Notes: generated by a model from the sequence alone, not told the origin. Positions 7,092-15,418 are shown, counted from the stretch's first letter. The stretch is DNA of 16,626 nt from DASUFH01 sp036274645 (GCA_036274645.1 DASUFH010000477.1:1-16626); one strand, 5' to 3'. Numbers and translations are program-made.

Positions 7092-7820
7092 ATGTTCAAA
7101 GTAGCGTTGACGCTGACTCTTGCGCTCGCTTTTGGGCAGGATGTCTTTGGCCAGAGCTATTTCGTCCGCGGAGAACAGGACTGGGAAGTGTCGGGATTTG
7201 CCGGCGCCAGCGTCTTTTCGGGCGACTTCCACTTCTCGACGCCGGTCCTCGATGACAGTCCCGGCAGCGTTCAGCAGGTCGAGATGGAGTATGCGTCGGG
7301 CTACCAGATCGGTATCCGTATTGGAGAGTATGTAGGCGACCATTGGGCGGCAGATCTCGAATACAGCTTTGCAAACCAGCCTATCCGATTCAAGAATCTG
7401 GCGCCGTTAATTCCCACCCTTTCTCTCAGCCAGTCCATCCACCATGTCTCCTACAGCTTCTCCTACCTGTTTGCGGACCGCGAGGCGCGCTTCCGGCCAT
7501 ACGCGAAATTTGGAGCAGGCGTCGCCATTTTCGACGTTCGGCGCCATTCGAGGGACTTCATCATCCAGGGGCTCGATCCATTGGTGCGGTTCCACGACAG
7601 CACGAAATTCATGGTCAATCTGGGGGGCGGAGCCGAATTCTATGTTGGCGATCAGGTGGCGCTGATATTCGACGTCAAGGACAACCTGACCGGCATTCCA
7701 TCGTATGGTCTGCCGCGCTTCGGTCGAATCATCAACGGCATATATCGCCCCGGCATCGATCGAGACGGAGTGATGAACAACTGGCAATTCAATGCCGGTA
7801 TTGCGTTCATATGGGACTGA
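7092..7820 (+). CDS. Outer-membrane beta-barrel protein (OmpA/OMP_b-brl-like)
   Basis: The 242-residue protein has a clear signal peptide (MFK, a hydrophobic core, likely cleavage after VFG near residue 20). The rest alternates polar and hydrophobic residues in short strands with Gly and aromatic residues, for example GYQIGIRIGEYVGDHWAADLEYS-like blocks, HVSYSFSYLF, RPYAKFGAGVAIFDV and KFMVNLGGGAEFYV. This pattern is typical of 8-10-stranded porin-like barrels such as OmpW or Omp-beta-brl families. It would sit in the outer membrane; whether it is a channel or a structural protein is unknown. Start ATG 7092 is preceded by CGGAGG (7081-7086) at 5-nt spacing and gives the signal peptide; the open frame upstream to 6933 does not. 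The gene stands alone, bracketed by two REPIN-like elements. Confidence 0.82.
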   Translation: MFKVALTLTLALAFGQDVFGQSYFVRGEQDWEVSGFAGASVFSGDFHFSTPVLDDSPGSVQQVEMEYASGYQIGIRIGEYVGDHWAADLEYSFANQPIRFKNLAPLIPTLSLSQSIHHVSYSFSYLFADREARFRPYAKFGAGVAIFDVRRHSRDFIIQGLDPLVRFHDSTKFMVNLGGGAEFYVGDQVALIFDVKDNLTGIPSYGLPRFGRIINGIYRPGIDRDGVMNNWQFNAGIAFIWD

Positions 7821-7893
7821 TACGCGCCTGCTTGTCTGCTTGAAATTGCCCTCTCCCAGGGAAGCTGCGCTTTGCGCAACGGACGCATTTGAG

Positions 7894-7994
7894 CCCCGTC
7901 TGCTTGTAGGGGCGGACTATGGCCGCCCGCCGTTCCGGAGCGGATTCACTCCGAAACATGGGCGGTCATCGACCGCCTCTACAAGCAGATGGGG
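7894..7994. repeat. REPIN-like element B between convergent genes
   Basis: The left arm 7894-7937 and right arm 7950-7994 are reverse complements with several mismatches, so this is an older copy of the same family as element A. GTAG at 7906-7909 precedes GGGCGGAC-TAT-GGCCGCCC (7910-7928). On the other side, GGGCGGTC-ATC-GACCGCCT (7960-7978) is followed by CTAC (7979-7982). It lies between the convergent beta-barrel gene (stop 7820) and the polyphosphate kinase gene (end 8062) and could act as a bidirectional terminator, although neither side has a T-run. Confidence 0.8.
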
Positions 7995-8061
7995 ACTCAC
8001 AACGTTCCCATTGTGCAATGCCGCGGAGCGCGAGCCGGATGGGGCGAAGCACAGGCCGCGC

Positions 8062-8925
8062 CTATGCGGCGCGTTTCCTTCGCGTCTTCTCCCTATCGGC
8101 CGCTTCGTGATACTCCTGCCGGATCCGGGCAAGATCGACTGTGGGCTTGGGCCGCTTCATTTTCAGGTCTTCAAGCGTCTTCACGATGATCTGGGATATG
8201 GCCAGATCCCGATACCACTTGTGATTTGCCGGAATGATGAACCAAGGCGCGTGCCGGGTACTGGTCCGTTCGAGCATCTCCTCGTAGGCCCGGGTGTAGT
8301 GGTCCCAGAATTCCCTCTCCTTGTAGTCGGAATCGCTGATCTTCCAGTTCCGCGAGGGATCATCGAGGCGCGCCTTGAATCGCTCCAGCTGTTCTTCCTT
8401 CGAAATGTGCAGGAAGAACTTCAGGATCGTCGTGTTGTTCTCGACCGACAGGAGTCTTTCGAAGTCGTTGATCAGGTCATACCGCCTGGACCACTCTTCG
8501 GCCGGCGCCAGGCGATGCACCCGGACCACCAGAACGTCCTCATAATGGGAGCGGTTGAAGATCGCAACGGCGCCTCTGGCCGGAACGTGGGGATGGGCTC
8601 TCCAGAGAAAGTCGTGCGCGAGCTCCTGTGGTGTCGGCTGTTTGAAATTCGTCACTTTGCAGCCTTCGGGATTCATCCCGGTCAGAACGTGCCGGATGAC
8701 TCCGTCCTTCCCGGCCGCGTCGAGACCCTGCAGAACGATCAGAAGGGAATGTTTGTTTTCGGCGTACATCAGATACTGCAGCGCATCCAACTTCTGGATC
8801 TCGGACTGGATCTCCGGCAAGGCCCGTTGATGTGATGGATGTTTCCCGTGGTAGCCGGGATCCACGTCCTTCAGGCGGACTTTCGCGCCCGGATGGACCC
8901 GCAGCTTCTTGTCATCGTGGTTCAT
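8062..8925 (-). CDS. ppk2: Polyphosphate kinase 2 family, class III-like (polyP:AMP/ADP phosphotransferase)
   Basis: The 287-residue single-domain PPK2 has Walker A GLDAAGKDG (67-75), the lid/Walker B segment IFNRSHYEDVLVVRVH (122-137), FFLHISKEEQ (170-179), and the C-terminal PWFIIPANHKWYRD (227-240). The length and conserved blocks (GCKVTNFK, ELAHDFLWR) fit the class III group, whose known members phosphorylate AMP and ADP from polyphosphate and so regenerate ATP. The class is inferred from similarity. It is cytoplasmic and Mg-dependent. Start ATG at 8925 overlaps the stop of the H+-ATPase (ATGA on the minus strand, 8925-8922), so it is translationally coupled to the pump. That suggests local ATP supply or acid/energy-stress adaptation. 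The C-terminus is strongly basic (KTRRKR), which could help bind polyphosphate. Confidence 0.92.
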   Translation of the reverse strand: MNHDDKKLRVHPGAKVRLKDVDPGYHGKHPSHQRALPEIQSEIQKLDALQYLMYAENKHSLLIVLQGLDAAGKDGVIRHVLTGMNPEGCKVTNFKQPTPQELAHDFLWRAHPHVPARGAVAIFNRSHYEDVLVVRVHRLAPAEEWSRRYDLINDFERLLSVENNTTILKFFLHISKEEQLERFKARLDDPSRNWKISDSDYKEREFWDHYTRAYEEMLERTSTRHAPWFIIPANHKWYRDLAISQIIVKTLEDLKMKRPKPTVDLARIRQEYHEAADREKTRRKRAA

Positions 8926-11474
8926 GCGGCTTTCGGCTCCTTTGGCTCCATGGATTCGGTGGGCGCTTCCCACCCGGTCCTCGACGGCTGACCGGGCTGT
9001 TGCGCCAGAACATTGCCGCTGTCGCGCGCCCGCAGCGCGCGATAGAGGCCGAGTTTCACGACATCAAGCGCGACCATCCAGGCGAGGTCGTAGAGCCACA
9101 CCCAGCCGACGTAGCGCCACGGAAGCGCCGGCACGAGCAGACCCAGCCCGCACATGAGCGCCGCAACGACCTGGGTGGCGACGATGGCCAGGAAGAGTCT
9201 CCGGTCGGGATGGGGCGCCTTCCAGAACGGGCCGGTGGTCCGCGTGAGGAACAACATGAGATGGCCGCCGACGACCAGCTGCAGGAACATCATCGTCTGC
9301 AGCCAGGGACCGCTCAGTTGGAAGATGGTGTCGCCGACATAGAGCAGACCGAAGCTTTCGATCGCCGCGACGAGGCCGAGTATTGACGAAATCACCAGGA
9401 CTCGATCCATTCGCCATCGCGTCGGCCGGGCCGGCGCGCGAGCGTTGTCGAACGCGATGGTCATGATGGGAACGTCGTCAAGCAGGGCCAGGGCGATGAT
9501 CATGATCGGCGTCAGGGGGAAGAATCCATAGAGGACCGATGCGGAAACGACGAAGACCATCAGGTCAATCGTCATCGCGATCCGGTAGAGCACGTAGCTC
9601 ATCATGCGCTCGAAGATCCGCCGGGCCTCGGCGATGCCGTCGATGATGACCGAGAGCCCCGGGGCCGTCAGAATCAGGGCTGCGGCGGCGCGGGCGGCTT
9701 CGGTAGCGCCGGAAACGGCGATCCCGACGTTCGCCTGCTTCAACGCCGGAGCGTCGTTGACGCCGTCACCGGTCATGCCGACGATTTCCCCTTCCTGCTG
9801 GAGAATCTTCACGATCGCATATTTGTGTTCCGGAAAAACCTCCGCGAAACCGTCCGCCTGTTCGATCCTGCTGGCGGCGTCGAGCGGAATCTGGCCTTTG
9901 GTCACGTCGCCCGGAAAGAGCGACGAAGCCGGCACGATGTGCGTCCCCAGCCCAAGCTGCTCCGAGATCTGCCGGGCAATGGCGTCGTTGTCGCCGGTCA
10001 CCATCTTGACCCGGATGCCGTCCGCCATGGCGCGCGCGATGGTCTCCTTCGAGTCCGGCCGGGGAGGATCAAACAGCGGCAGTACGCCGAGAAACGTCCA
10101 GGGGCCGCCGTCGTCGGCGCGGGCCACGCCAAGAGTCCGGTATCCCTTCCCGGCCAGATCGCTCACAACGCTTTCGACCTTCGCCGCCTCAGTTCCCGAA
10201 AGCCCGGCAAGTCCCAGCGCCACCTGCGGCGCGCCCTTGGTGACCCGAAACGTCTTGCCGTCCGGCCCCAGGATTGTGGCCTCGGTCCGTTTGCGGACCG
10301 GATCGAAGGCGACGTATTTCTGCTGCCGGTAGCTCTGGAGCGCAGAAGGATCCTTCAACCCGCCAAGTACCGCCAGATCGATCGGATCGTTGTCGGCGGC
10401 GCGCGATGCCAGTGACGCCGCCAGCACCAGATCCTCTTCGCTGGTTCCCGGCCACGGCTCAGGCTTCCCCAGAGTGAGCTTGTTCTGAGTCAGCGTGCCG
10501 GTCTTGTCCGAACACAGGGTGGTGATACCGGCAAGTTCCTCAATGGATTCCAGACGCGACACGATCGCCTTTTTTCGGGCAAGTTTCCTGCTGCCCAGCG
10601 CCATGGTCACAGAAAGCACGGCGGGCATGGCCACCGGCACTGCGGCGACGAGCAGAATCAGCACGAATTCCGCCAGGCGCAGGAAGTCCTGACTGTCGAA
10701 GCGTCCACGCAAGTTGTGCACACGATCAAACACCAGAACGACCGCGAGAATCAGCGCCAGCACGATCAGAAAATCGCCAATCTTCAGGATGGCGCTCTGG
10801 AAGCGCGAAACGCTTCCCGCTCCGGCCACGAGTCTGGCTGTCCGTCCGAAGTAGGTATTGCTTCCGGTGGCGGTGACGACCGCCACCATCTCGCCCTGCT
10901 TGACGACGGAGCCCGAATACGCGTCGTCGCCCCTCCGTTTGCTCACCGGGAGTGACTCTCCCGTCAGGGCGGACTGGTCGATGCTGAGGTAGTCGCCTTC
11001 GATCAACCGGCAGTCCGCGGGAACCACATCGCCAAGATACAAACGGATGACGTCGCCCGGCACAAGGCTCTGCGCCTTGAGTTCGTCCCACGCGCCGCCG
11101 CGCAGCGCTCGCGCTTTCAGCGCCAGCGACTCCTTCAGGCTTTCAAGCGCATTGGAAGCCTGACGCTCTTCCCAGAATCCGAGCCCCGCGTTGAAGATGA
11201 GAAGCGTGGCAATGATGACGAAGTCGGCCCAGTCCCGAACGACCAGCGCGAGCAGGGCCGCGGCTTCGATCATCCACGGGATAGGTCCCCAGAAGTACGC
11301 GAGCACGGCGGCCAGTTCGCTCTTCTTTTTTTCTTCGATCGCGTTCGGGCCGTTTTGGGCCAGACGGGCCTGTGCTTCCGCGGGACTGAGCCCCACCTTC
11401 GGATCGACTGCAAACTTCTTCAGAATCTCGGCGACCCGCGCGCCGGGATCCACCGGGGATTTCGAAACGGGCAT
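8922..11474 (-). CDS. Plasma-membrane-type (P3A) proton-pumping P-type ATPase
   Basis: The 850-residue ATPase has the P-type landmarks in order: actuator-domain TGES (171-174), M4 PVAMPAVLSVTMA (280-291), the phosphorylation site DKTGTLTQ with D323, KGAP in the nucleotide-binding domain, MVTGDNDA, and the hinge GMTGDGVNDAP. PVAMP followed by VLSVTMALGSRKLA, and LLDDVPIMTIAFD in M6, are the marks of the H+-exporting P3A branch known from plants, fungi and some bacteria. It should export protons at ATP cost. Start set at the ATG ending at 11474, with GGGAGG 8 nt upstream; a further in-frame ATG at 11509 has poor spacing, and codons beyond that run into repeat sequence. The C-terminus has no obvious long autoinhibitory domain, ending in a short Pro/Glu/Lys-rich tail. 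It is the first gene of the two-gene unit with ppk2. Confidence 0.93.
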   Translation of the reverse strand: MPVSKSPVDPGARVAEILKKFAVDPKVGLSPAEAQARLAQNGPNAIEEKKKSELAAVLAYFWGPIPWMIEAAALLALVVRDWADFVIIATLLIFNAGLGFWEERQASNALESLKESLALKARALRGGAWDELKAQSLVPGDVIRLYLGDVVPADCRLIEGDYLSIDQSALTGESLPVSKRRGDDAYSGSVVKQGEMVAVVTATGSNTYFGRTARLVAGAGSVSRFQSAILKIGDFLIVLALILAVVLVFDRVHNLRGRFDSQDFLRLAEFVLILLVAAVPVAMPAVLSVTMALGSRKLARKKAIVSRLESIEELAGITTLCSDKTGTLTQNKLTLGKPEPWPGTSEEDLVLAASLASRAADNDPIDLAVLGGLKDPSALQSYRQQKYVAFDPVRKRTEATILGPDGKTFRVTKGAPQVALGLAGLSGTEAAKVESVVSDLAGKGYRTLGVARADDGGPWTFLGVLPLFDPPRPDSKETIARAMADGIRVKMVTGDNDAIARQISEQLGLGTHIVPASSLFPGDVTKGQIPLDAASRIEQADGFAEVFPEHKYAIVKILQQEGEIVGMTGDGVNDAPALKQANVGIAVSGATEAARAAAALILTAPGLSVIIDGIAEARRIFERMMSYVLYRIAMTIDLMVFVVSASVLYGFFPLTPIMIIALALLDDVPIMTIAFDNARAPARPTRWRMDRVLVISSILGLVAAIESFGLLYVGDTIFQLSGPWLQTMMFLQLVVGGHLMLFLTRTTGPFWKAPHPDRRLFLAIVATQVVAALMCGLGLLVPALPWRYVGWVWLYDLAWMVALDVVKLGLYRALRARDSGNVLAQQPGQPSRTGWEAPTESMEPKEPKAA

Positions 11475-11789
11475 GGCCAGGACCTCCCGTGCCTTGAATG
11501 CATCTCGCATTCCTTCCCCCTGGGCTCCCTTGGGCTCCCTGGAGGGAGTGGATCCGCAACGCAACGCCGGGATTTTCCCCAATACGGGCTGGATCAAATA
11601 CCCGACGCGACGCGACCGACGCGTTGTGCAACAGTGGGAGGGCGGCTGGAGGCCTGGGTTTCCTGTCCAATGTCGAATGTCGGATGTCCAATGTCGAATG
11701 TAGTTGGTCCACTGCCCCACTCACCCCATTCCCACACGATACGGGACAACGTTAGGTAAGTGGGAAATCAGGTCGCAGAAGGCACCCGG
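11475..11789. other. Divergent intergenic region, H+-ATPase / SulP transporter
   Basis: This 315-nt spacer has no supported gene. It holds the divergent promoters (not recognisable to me), a short GGGCTCCCT direct repeat at about 11522-11540, and the 21-bp tandem repeat at 11664-11700. The ATPase frame remains open through the whole spacer, but the residues are encoded by the repeats and are not family-like. Confidence 0.6.
11664..11700. repeat. Short tandem repeat, 21-bp period
   Basis: TGTCCAATGTCGAATG occurs at 11664-11679 and again, identical, at 11685-11700, with TCGGA between, so the period is 21 bp. Inside each copy the ATGTC words recur. This is a degenerate low-complexity repeat of the kind found between genes in many environmental genomes. 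It is too short and irregular for a CRISPR. Confidence 0.75.
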
Positions 11790-13472
11790 ATGTCGCTAAA
11801 GAAGCCCTGGACACCCATTCTCGAAGGCGTGCTGCCGATCGTCCCCTCGCGCGTACCGGCCGACCTGATCGCAGGGGTTACGCTGGCCAGCCTCGCGATC
11901 CCCGAGGTCATGGGCTACACACGAATTGCCGGAACGCCGGTGATCACCGGCCTGTACACCATCCTTGTTCCCATGGCGCTCTTCGCGGTCTTCGGATCCT
12001 CGCGCCGCCTGGTGGTCGGCGCCGACTCTGCGACCGCAGCGATTCTGGCGTCCGGCCTGGCCGGCGCTGCCGCGGCGGGCTCGACGGAATACACCGCGCT
12101 GGCGTCGCTTCTGGCCCTGCTGGCCTCGGCGTTCCTGATCGCTGCCCGGATTGTGCGACTGGGCTTCCTCGCGGACTTCCTGTCACGCACCGTGCTGGTC
12201 GGCTTTCTGACCGGCGTCGGCGTTCAGGTGGCGCTGGGCGAAATCCCGAGTCTGCTGGGCATCGCGGGAGGCGGCCGCGGGCCCATCGAAAAGCTGACCC
12301 ACGCCTTGCAGAACCTGGACCGCATCAACGTGGCTGCCGCTGTGATTGGAGCGGCGACCCTGGTTGTCATCGTCGGCGCCCGGAAAATTTCCCGCAAGAT
12401 CCCCGGCCCATTGATCGCGGTGGCCGGAGCGATCGTGTTCAGCCGGGCGATCGACCTGCAATCTCTGGGGGTATCTCTGCTCGGCGCCATTCCGAAAGGC
12501 CTGCCCGGCGTCGGTCTGCCGCACATCGACTGGACCTGGGATCGCATCTCCGGACTGCTGGGAACGACTTTTTCCATGTTCGTGGTCATCCTTGCCCAGA
12601 GCGCCGCCACTGCGCGCGCCTATGCGGCCCGATACGATGAGCCGTTCAATGAAAATGTGGACCTCGTGGGCCTCGGGCTGGCCAATCTCGGCGCAGGGTT
12701 GTCCGGAACGTTCGTAGTCAACGGCAGCCCGACCAAAACCGAAATGGTCGACAGCGCCGGGGGACACAGCCAACTCGCGCAACTCACAACCTCCGCGATC
12801 GTATTGATTGTTCTCCTGTTTCTGACCGGTCCGCTGGCCGATATGCCAGACGCCGTTCTGTCCGGCGTGGTGTTCCTGATCGGTGTCAATCTCATCGATG
12901 TTCATGGGATGAGGAAGATCTACACCCAGGCCCGGTCGGAGTTCTGGATCGCCCTGATCACGGCGGCAGTCGTTGTGCTGATCGGCGTCGAGCAGGGGAT
13001 CCTCCTGGCCATGGCCCTGTCGTTGATCGATCACACACGACATGGGTACAGGCCGAAAAACGCCGTGGTCCTGAAAGGCGACCAGGGCGCATGGCTTACC
13101 CATCCCGTCACGCAGCCCTCCGAATTCGAACCCGGACTTCTGATCTACCGGTTCTCTCATTCGATGTACTACGCCAACGTTCAGGAGTTTTCCGAGGAAG
13201 TCGCCCGGCTGGTCAAGGGAGCGGAACCGGCGTTACATTGGTTCTGCCTGGACGCCTCCGCGATCGACGACATCGACTATTCCGCCGGCCAGACTCTGGT
13301 TACGACCTGCGCGATGCTGAAGGAACGAGGGGTCCGGTTTGTATTCGCGATGGTCGCGCCGGAGGTCAAGGCCGAACTCGACCGATATGGAGTGAGCCGG
13401 CTCGCCGGCGAGCAGGCCTTCTACCGTTCAGGCCGTGAGCTGGTAGAGGCTTTTCGAAGACAACCGCAGTAA
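11790..13472 (+). CDS. SulP family anion permease with STAS domain
   Basis: The 560-residue protein has a membrane part of about 10-14 hydrophobic segments (residues about 20-420) and a C-terminal cytoplasmic STAS domain (about 450-555; note DASAIDDIDYSAGQTL, the phospho-loop region). The first membrane segments carry the SulP signature IPEVMGYTRIAGTPVITGLY, with Glu-Val in place of the usual Gln-Gly/Ala. Known SulP members carry sulfate, bicarbonate, fumarate or other anions, often with H+ or Na+; the substrate cannot be decided here. Start ATG 11790 has AGAAGG 7 nt upstream; an in-frame GTG at 11760 is possible but lacks a good ribosome site. It is divergent from the proton pump, which could energise H+-coupled uptake, and a sulfatase lies 5 kb away. 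Confidence 0.92.
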   Translation: MSLKKPWTPILEGVLPIVPSRVPADLIAGVTLASLAIPEVMGYTRIAGTPVITGLYTILVPMALFAVFGSSRRLVVGADSATAAILASGLAGAAAAGSTEYTALASLLALLASAFLIAARIVRLGFLADFLSRTVLVGFLTGVGVQVALGEIPSLLGIAGGGRGPIEKLTHALQNLDRINVAAAVIGAATLVVIVGARKISRKIPGPLIAVAGAIVFSRAIDLQSLGVSLLGAIPKGLPGVGLPHIDWTWDRISGLLGTTFSMFVVILAQSAATARAYAARYDEPFNENVDLVGLGLANLGAGLSGTFVVNGSPTKTEMVDSAGGHSQLAQLTTSAIVLIVLLFLTGPLADMPDAVLSGVVFLIGVNLIDVHGMRKIYTQARSEFWIALITAAVVVLIGVEQGILLAMALSLIDHTRHGYRPKNAVVLKGDQGAWLTHPVTQPSEFEPGLLIYRFSHSMYYANVQEFSEEVARLVKGAEPALHWFCLDASAIDDIDYSAGQTLVTTCAMLKERGVRFVFAMVAPEVKAELDRYGVSRLAGEQAFYRSGRELVEAFRRQPQ

Positions 13473-13649
13473 GAAACTTTCTCTCCGCCTGCTTCAGTCT
13501 GATCCCCGATTGTCCGCTTTCCATTGCCTGTTTGACGGATGGCCGATTGGGCCAACGAACAATGAAAGAAATTCAGGTCACAATCGACAACAGCCAATGG
13601 GCAACGAACAATTGGGGGCCAGACTGCCCCTACAAGGGGACGGGAACGC
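13473..13649. other. Convergent intergenic region with degenerate repeats
   Basis: This is a gap of 177 nt between the SulP stop and the CAP-protein stop, with no gene. It contains imperfect CAACGAACAAT direct repeats (near 13553-13563 and 13602-13612) in a low-complexity CAAT/CAAC-rich stretch, and the small REP-like palindrome listed separately. Confidence 0.55.
13614..13636 (-). repeat. Degenerate single REP palindrome with GTAG foot
   Basis: Read on the minus strand, CTT-GTAG-GGGC is followed by AGTCTG and GCCCC, a 5-bp stem (GGGGC 13615-13619, GCCCC 13626-13630) with GTAG at its foot (CTAC on the plus strand, 13630-13633). It resembles the palindromes of elements A and B in layout but with a different loop and shorter stem. 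It lies just after the CAP-protein stop and might help terminate that transcript. Confidence 0.5.
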
Positions 13650-14189
13650 TCAGCAGAACACCTGCGTCATATAGACCCGCTGGTCGGCGGCGACGGCGAT
13701 CCCAACGCCGGTCAGAGTGTAATTCTTCTCAAGAATGTTCTTGCGATGCCCGTCGCTGGCCATCCAGCCCTTGACACCGTCGGAAGCGAGCGTTTCGGCG
13801 CTGTTCCAGTCGTACCATCGCTGGTTCCCGCTGACATAGGCGCGGCTGAACAGGTTTCCCTGATAGATGTTTTCGCCGAGACCATCGGTCAGGTAGGCGC
13901 CGTAGTTTTTCCGGCACGTATAGCCGGCCTTCTTGCCTCGCGCCGTGGGATCCTGTCCGTCGGGATTGATATGGCTGAAGAAGTTCCGTTTGGCCATGTC
14001 CGCGCTGTGCGCGCGCGCAATGGCAGAAAGACGGTCGTCCATCTGCATCTGCTTCAGGCTGACTTTTTGCCGTTCCGCGTTGATCAGCAAGTGAACCCGG
14101 CGTTCGAGATCCGGTATCCGGATCTCCGGCCGTTCCGTACCTTGGGGAACGGCGAAGAGCAGTAGAAAGGCCAGGGCAAACGACCTCAT
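13650..14189 (-). CDS. Exported CAP/SCP-domain protein
   Basis: The 179-residue protein has a signal peptide (MRSF, hydrophobic LALLLLF-type core, cleavage near residue 17) and one CAP domain. The conserved CAP elements are SADMAKRNFFSHINPDG (His in FSH), GLGENIYQG (Glu) and the WMASDGHRKNIL motif (second His); together these form the family's cavity. Two Cys, one in GYTCRKNY and one as the very last residue, could form a disulfide. Bacterial CAP proteins are secreted or periplasmic, and their functions are mostly unknown. Start ATG 14189 was chosen; a GTG two codons upstream (14195) with GGAG five bases before it is an equal alternative. It is the third gene of a minus-strand unit, 44 nt after the membrane protein. 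Confidence 0.88.
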   Translation of the reverse strand: MRSFALAFLLLFAVPQGTERPEIRIPDLERRVHLLINAERQKVSLKQMQMDDRLSAIARAHSADMAKRNFFSHINPDGQDPTARGKKAGYTCRKNYGAYLTDGLGENIYQGNLFSRAYVSGNQRWYDWNSAETLASDGVKGWMASDGHRKNILEKNYTLTGVGIAVAADQRVYMTQVFC

Positions 14190-14233
14190 AAGCACCTTGT
14201 CTCCCGTTGTCGGATCATTCTCTCACGACGCCA

Positions 14234-15418
14234 TCAAAACTCTCCGCCGGCCCCGGCGCCCCCGCTCCGGCCGCCTCCTCCTTGAAAATGATCCGGCGGC
14301 CCCGGCGCGGGACCAGACGCCTGGCGGGCGCTGTCCAGCGCGACGGATGCGGTCGCCAGGATCTCCAGAGCGCGCTTGTCGCCGGCGAGAATCCGTTCGG
14401 CGGTAAATCCGGAGCGTTCCCGGGCCGGACCCGAAGCAAGCCACCGCCGGATGATCACAGCCGCTCCGATCAGCAGAAGGCCCAGCAGAATCGGATCCCA
14501 CGTTTGACGTTCGGCGCCGAGATAAGGTTTGTTGGTCGCCAGCGTCACGAGCGCCAGCAGGAGATTGACGTCCAGCAGCGCTCGATCGCGGCTGCGCAGC
14601 GCCAGGTAGATACCCGCGATCGGAATCGCCCAGATCGCGCCAAACGTGAACCAGTAAAAGACCCGCGCCGCCGGCGGCGCCGGCCCGGACAACGCTGGCC
14701 CGAGACCGAGGAAACGAACGGAATTCGCGAACGACGCGAGATGGAGATTCAGAAAGCCATACACGCCGGCCCAGGCGACCGCCTGAATCGCGCTGTATTC
14801 ATCCCCAGGAAAATCATGGCCGGCCTGCCGCTTCATGGAACGCGCCACCACAAAGATCACCGCGAGCACGCATGATGCGAGCGCGCGGGCAGCTGTTTCC
14901 GGAACACCGATCTGGAAGGGCGCAGCCGCCAGACACACGATCGAGGCAATGACCGCGTAGACGTAGCCGAATCGGAGATAGACCGCGACTGCGGCGACCG
15001 CCCCGACGACCGCGACGGTAAAGCTGTCCGCGGCAAATCCTGCGGCAATCATCAGCAACCCGATCGCGCCCACCGCGCCCGCTTCCTCAATACCGAAACG
15101 GTAGAGCCGCAACGAGCCGGCCAGCGCCTCCGCCAGGGCCAGGCAGCCCGCCGCGGCGAACACGCACACCACGGCGATCTGGTCGTCATGGTTCAATTCG
15201 GAAACCACCACCACGAACGCGACTGACGCCAGGATGATGAGAAGGCCGAAGACGAACAGAATCAGACGGAGGAAAAGATTCGTTCTTCTCAAACCGACCT
15301 TCAGTTCCGGCAGCATTCGCTCCAGCTGCGGCGGATCGAGCAATCCCGAACGGGCCCAGGCCCGCGCCAGACGCTCCGTACGAATCCTGCGCTCGTCTTC
15401 CGCGGCGTACTTTCTCAT
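14234..15418 (-). CDS. Multi-pass membrane protein of unknown function with Gly-rich tail
   Basis: The 394-residue protein has a basic N-terminal cytosolic part (about 1-50), then roughly 10 hydrophobic segments to about residue 330, then a soluble tail ending in a Gly-rich segment (QGGGGRSGGAGAGGEF). The N-terminal helix-hairpin AWARSGLLDPPQLERML resembles DWNRAGIVTDAQYHAL in the preceding DUF2157 protein, so the two may be distant paralogues. Its start ATG (15418) overlaps the DUF2157 stop (ATGA, 15418-15415), giving translational coupling and suggesting a complex. No enzymatic motif is seen. Gly-rich ends of this kind also occur on other bacterial membrane proteins such as TPM-domain proteins; their role is unclear. 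I do not recognise the family with confidence (DUF2157/DUF4401-like is a guess). Confidence 0.82.
   Translation of the reverse strand: MRKYAAEDERRIRTERLARAWARSGLLDPPQLERMLPELKVGLRRTNLFLRLILFVFGLLIILASVAFVVVVSELNHDDQIAVVCVFAAAGCLALAEALAGSLRLYRFGIEEAGAVGAIGLLMIAAGFAADSFTVAVVGAVAAVAVYLRFGYVYAVIASIVCLAAAPFQIGVPETAARALASCVLAVIFVVARSMKRQAGHDFPGDEYSAIQAVAWAGVYGFLNLHLASFANSVRFLGLGPALSGPAPPAARVFYWFTFGAIWAIPIAGIYLALRSRDRALLDVNLLLALVTLATNKPYLGAERQTWDPILLGLLLIGAAVIIRRWLASGPARERSGFTAERILAGDKRALEILATASVALDSARQASGPAPGPPDHFQGGGGRSGGAGAGGEF

Noticed and set aside
8926..8973. Longer N-terminus for the polyphosphate kinase
   Set aside because: It would overlap the ATPase by 50 nt. The ATGA overlap start at 8925 gives the normal family length.
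9604..10332. Plus-strand open frame opposite the H+-ATPase
   Set aside because: It is Ser/Ala-rich without motifs, antisense to the highly conserved ATPase core.
11664..11700. CRISPR-like repeat
   Set aside because: There are only two 16-bp copies with a 5-bp gap, with no spacer-sized intervals and no cas genes.
12183..13160. Minus-strand open frame of about 325 codons opposite the SulP gene
   Set aside because: It is Gln/Asp/His-rich with no domain, an antisense shadow of a membrane-protein gene.
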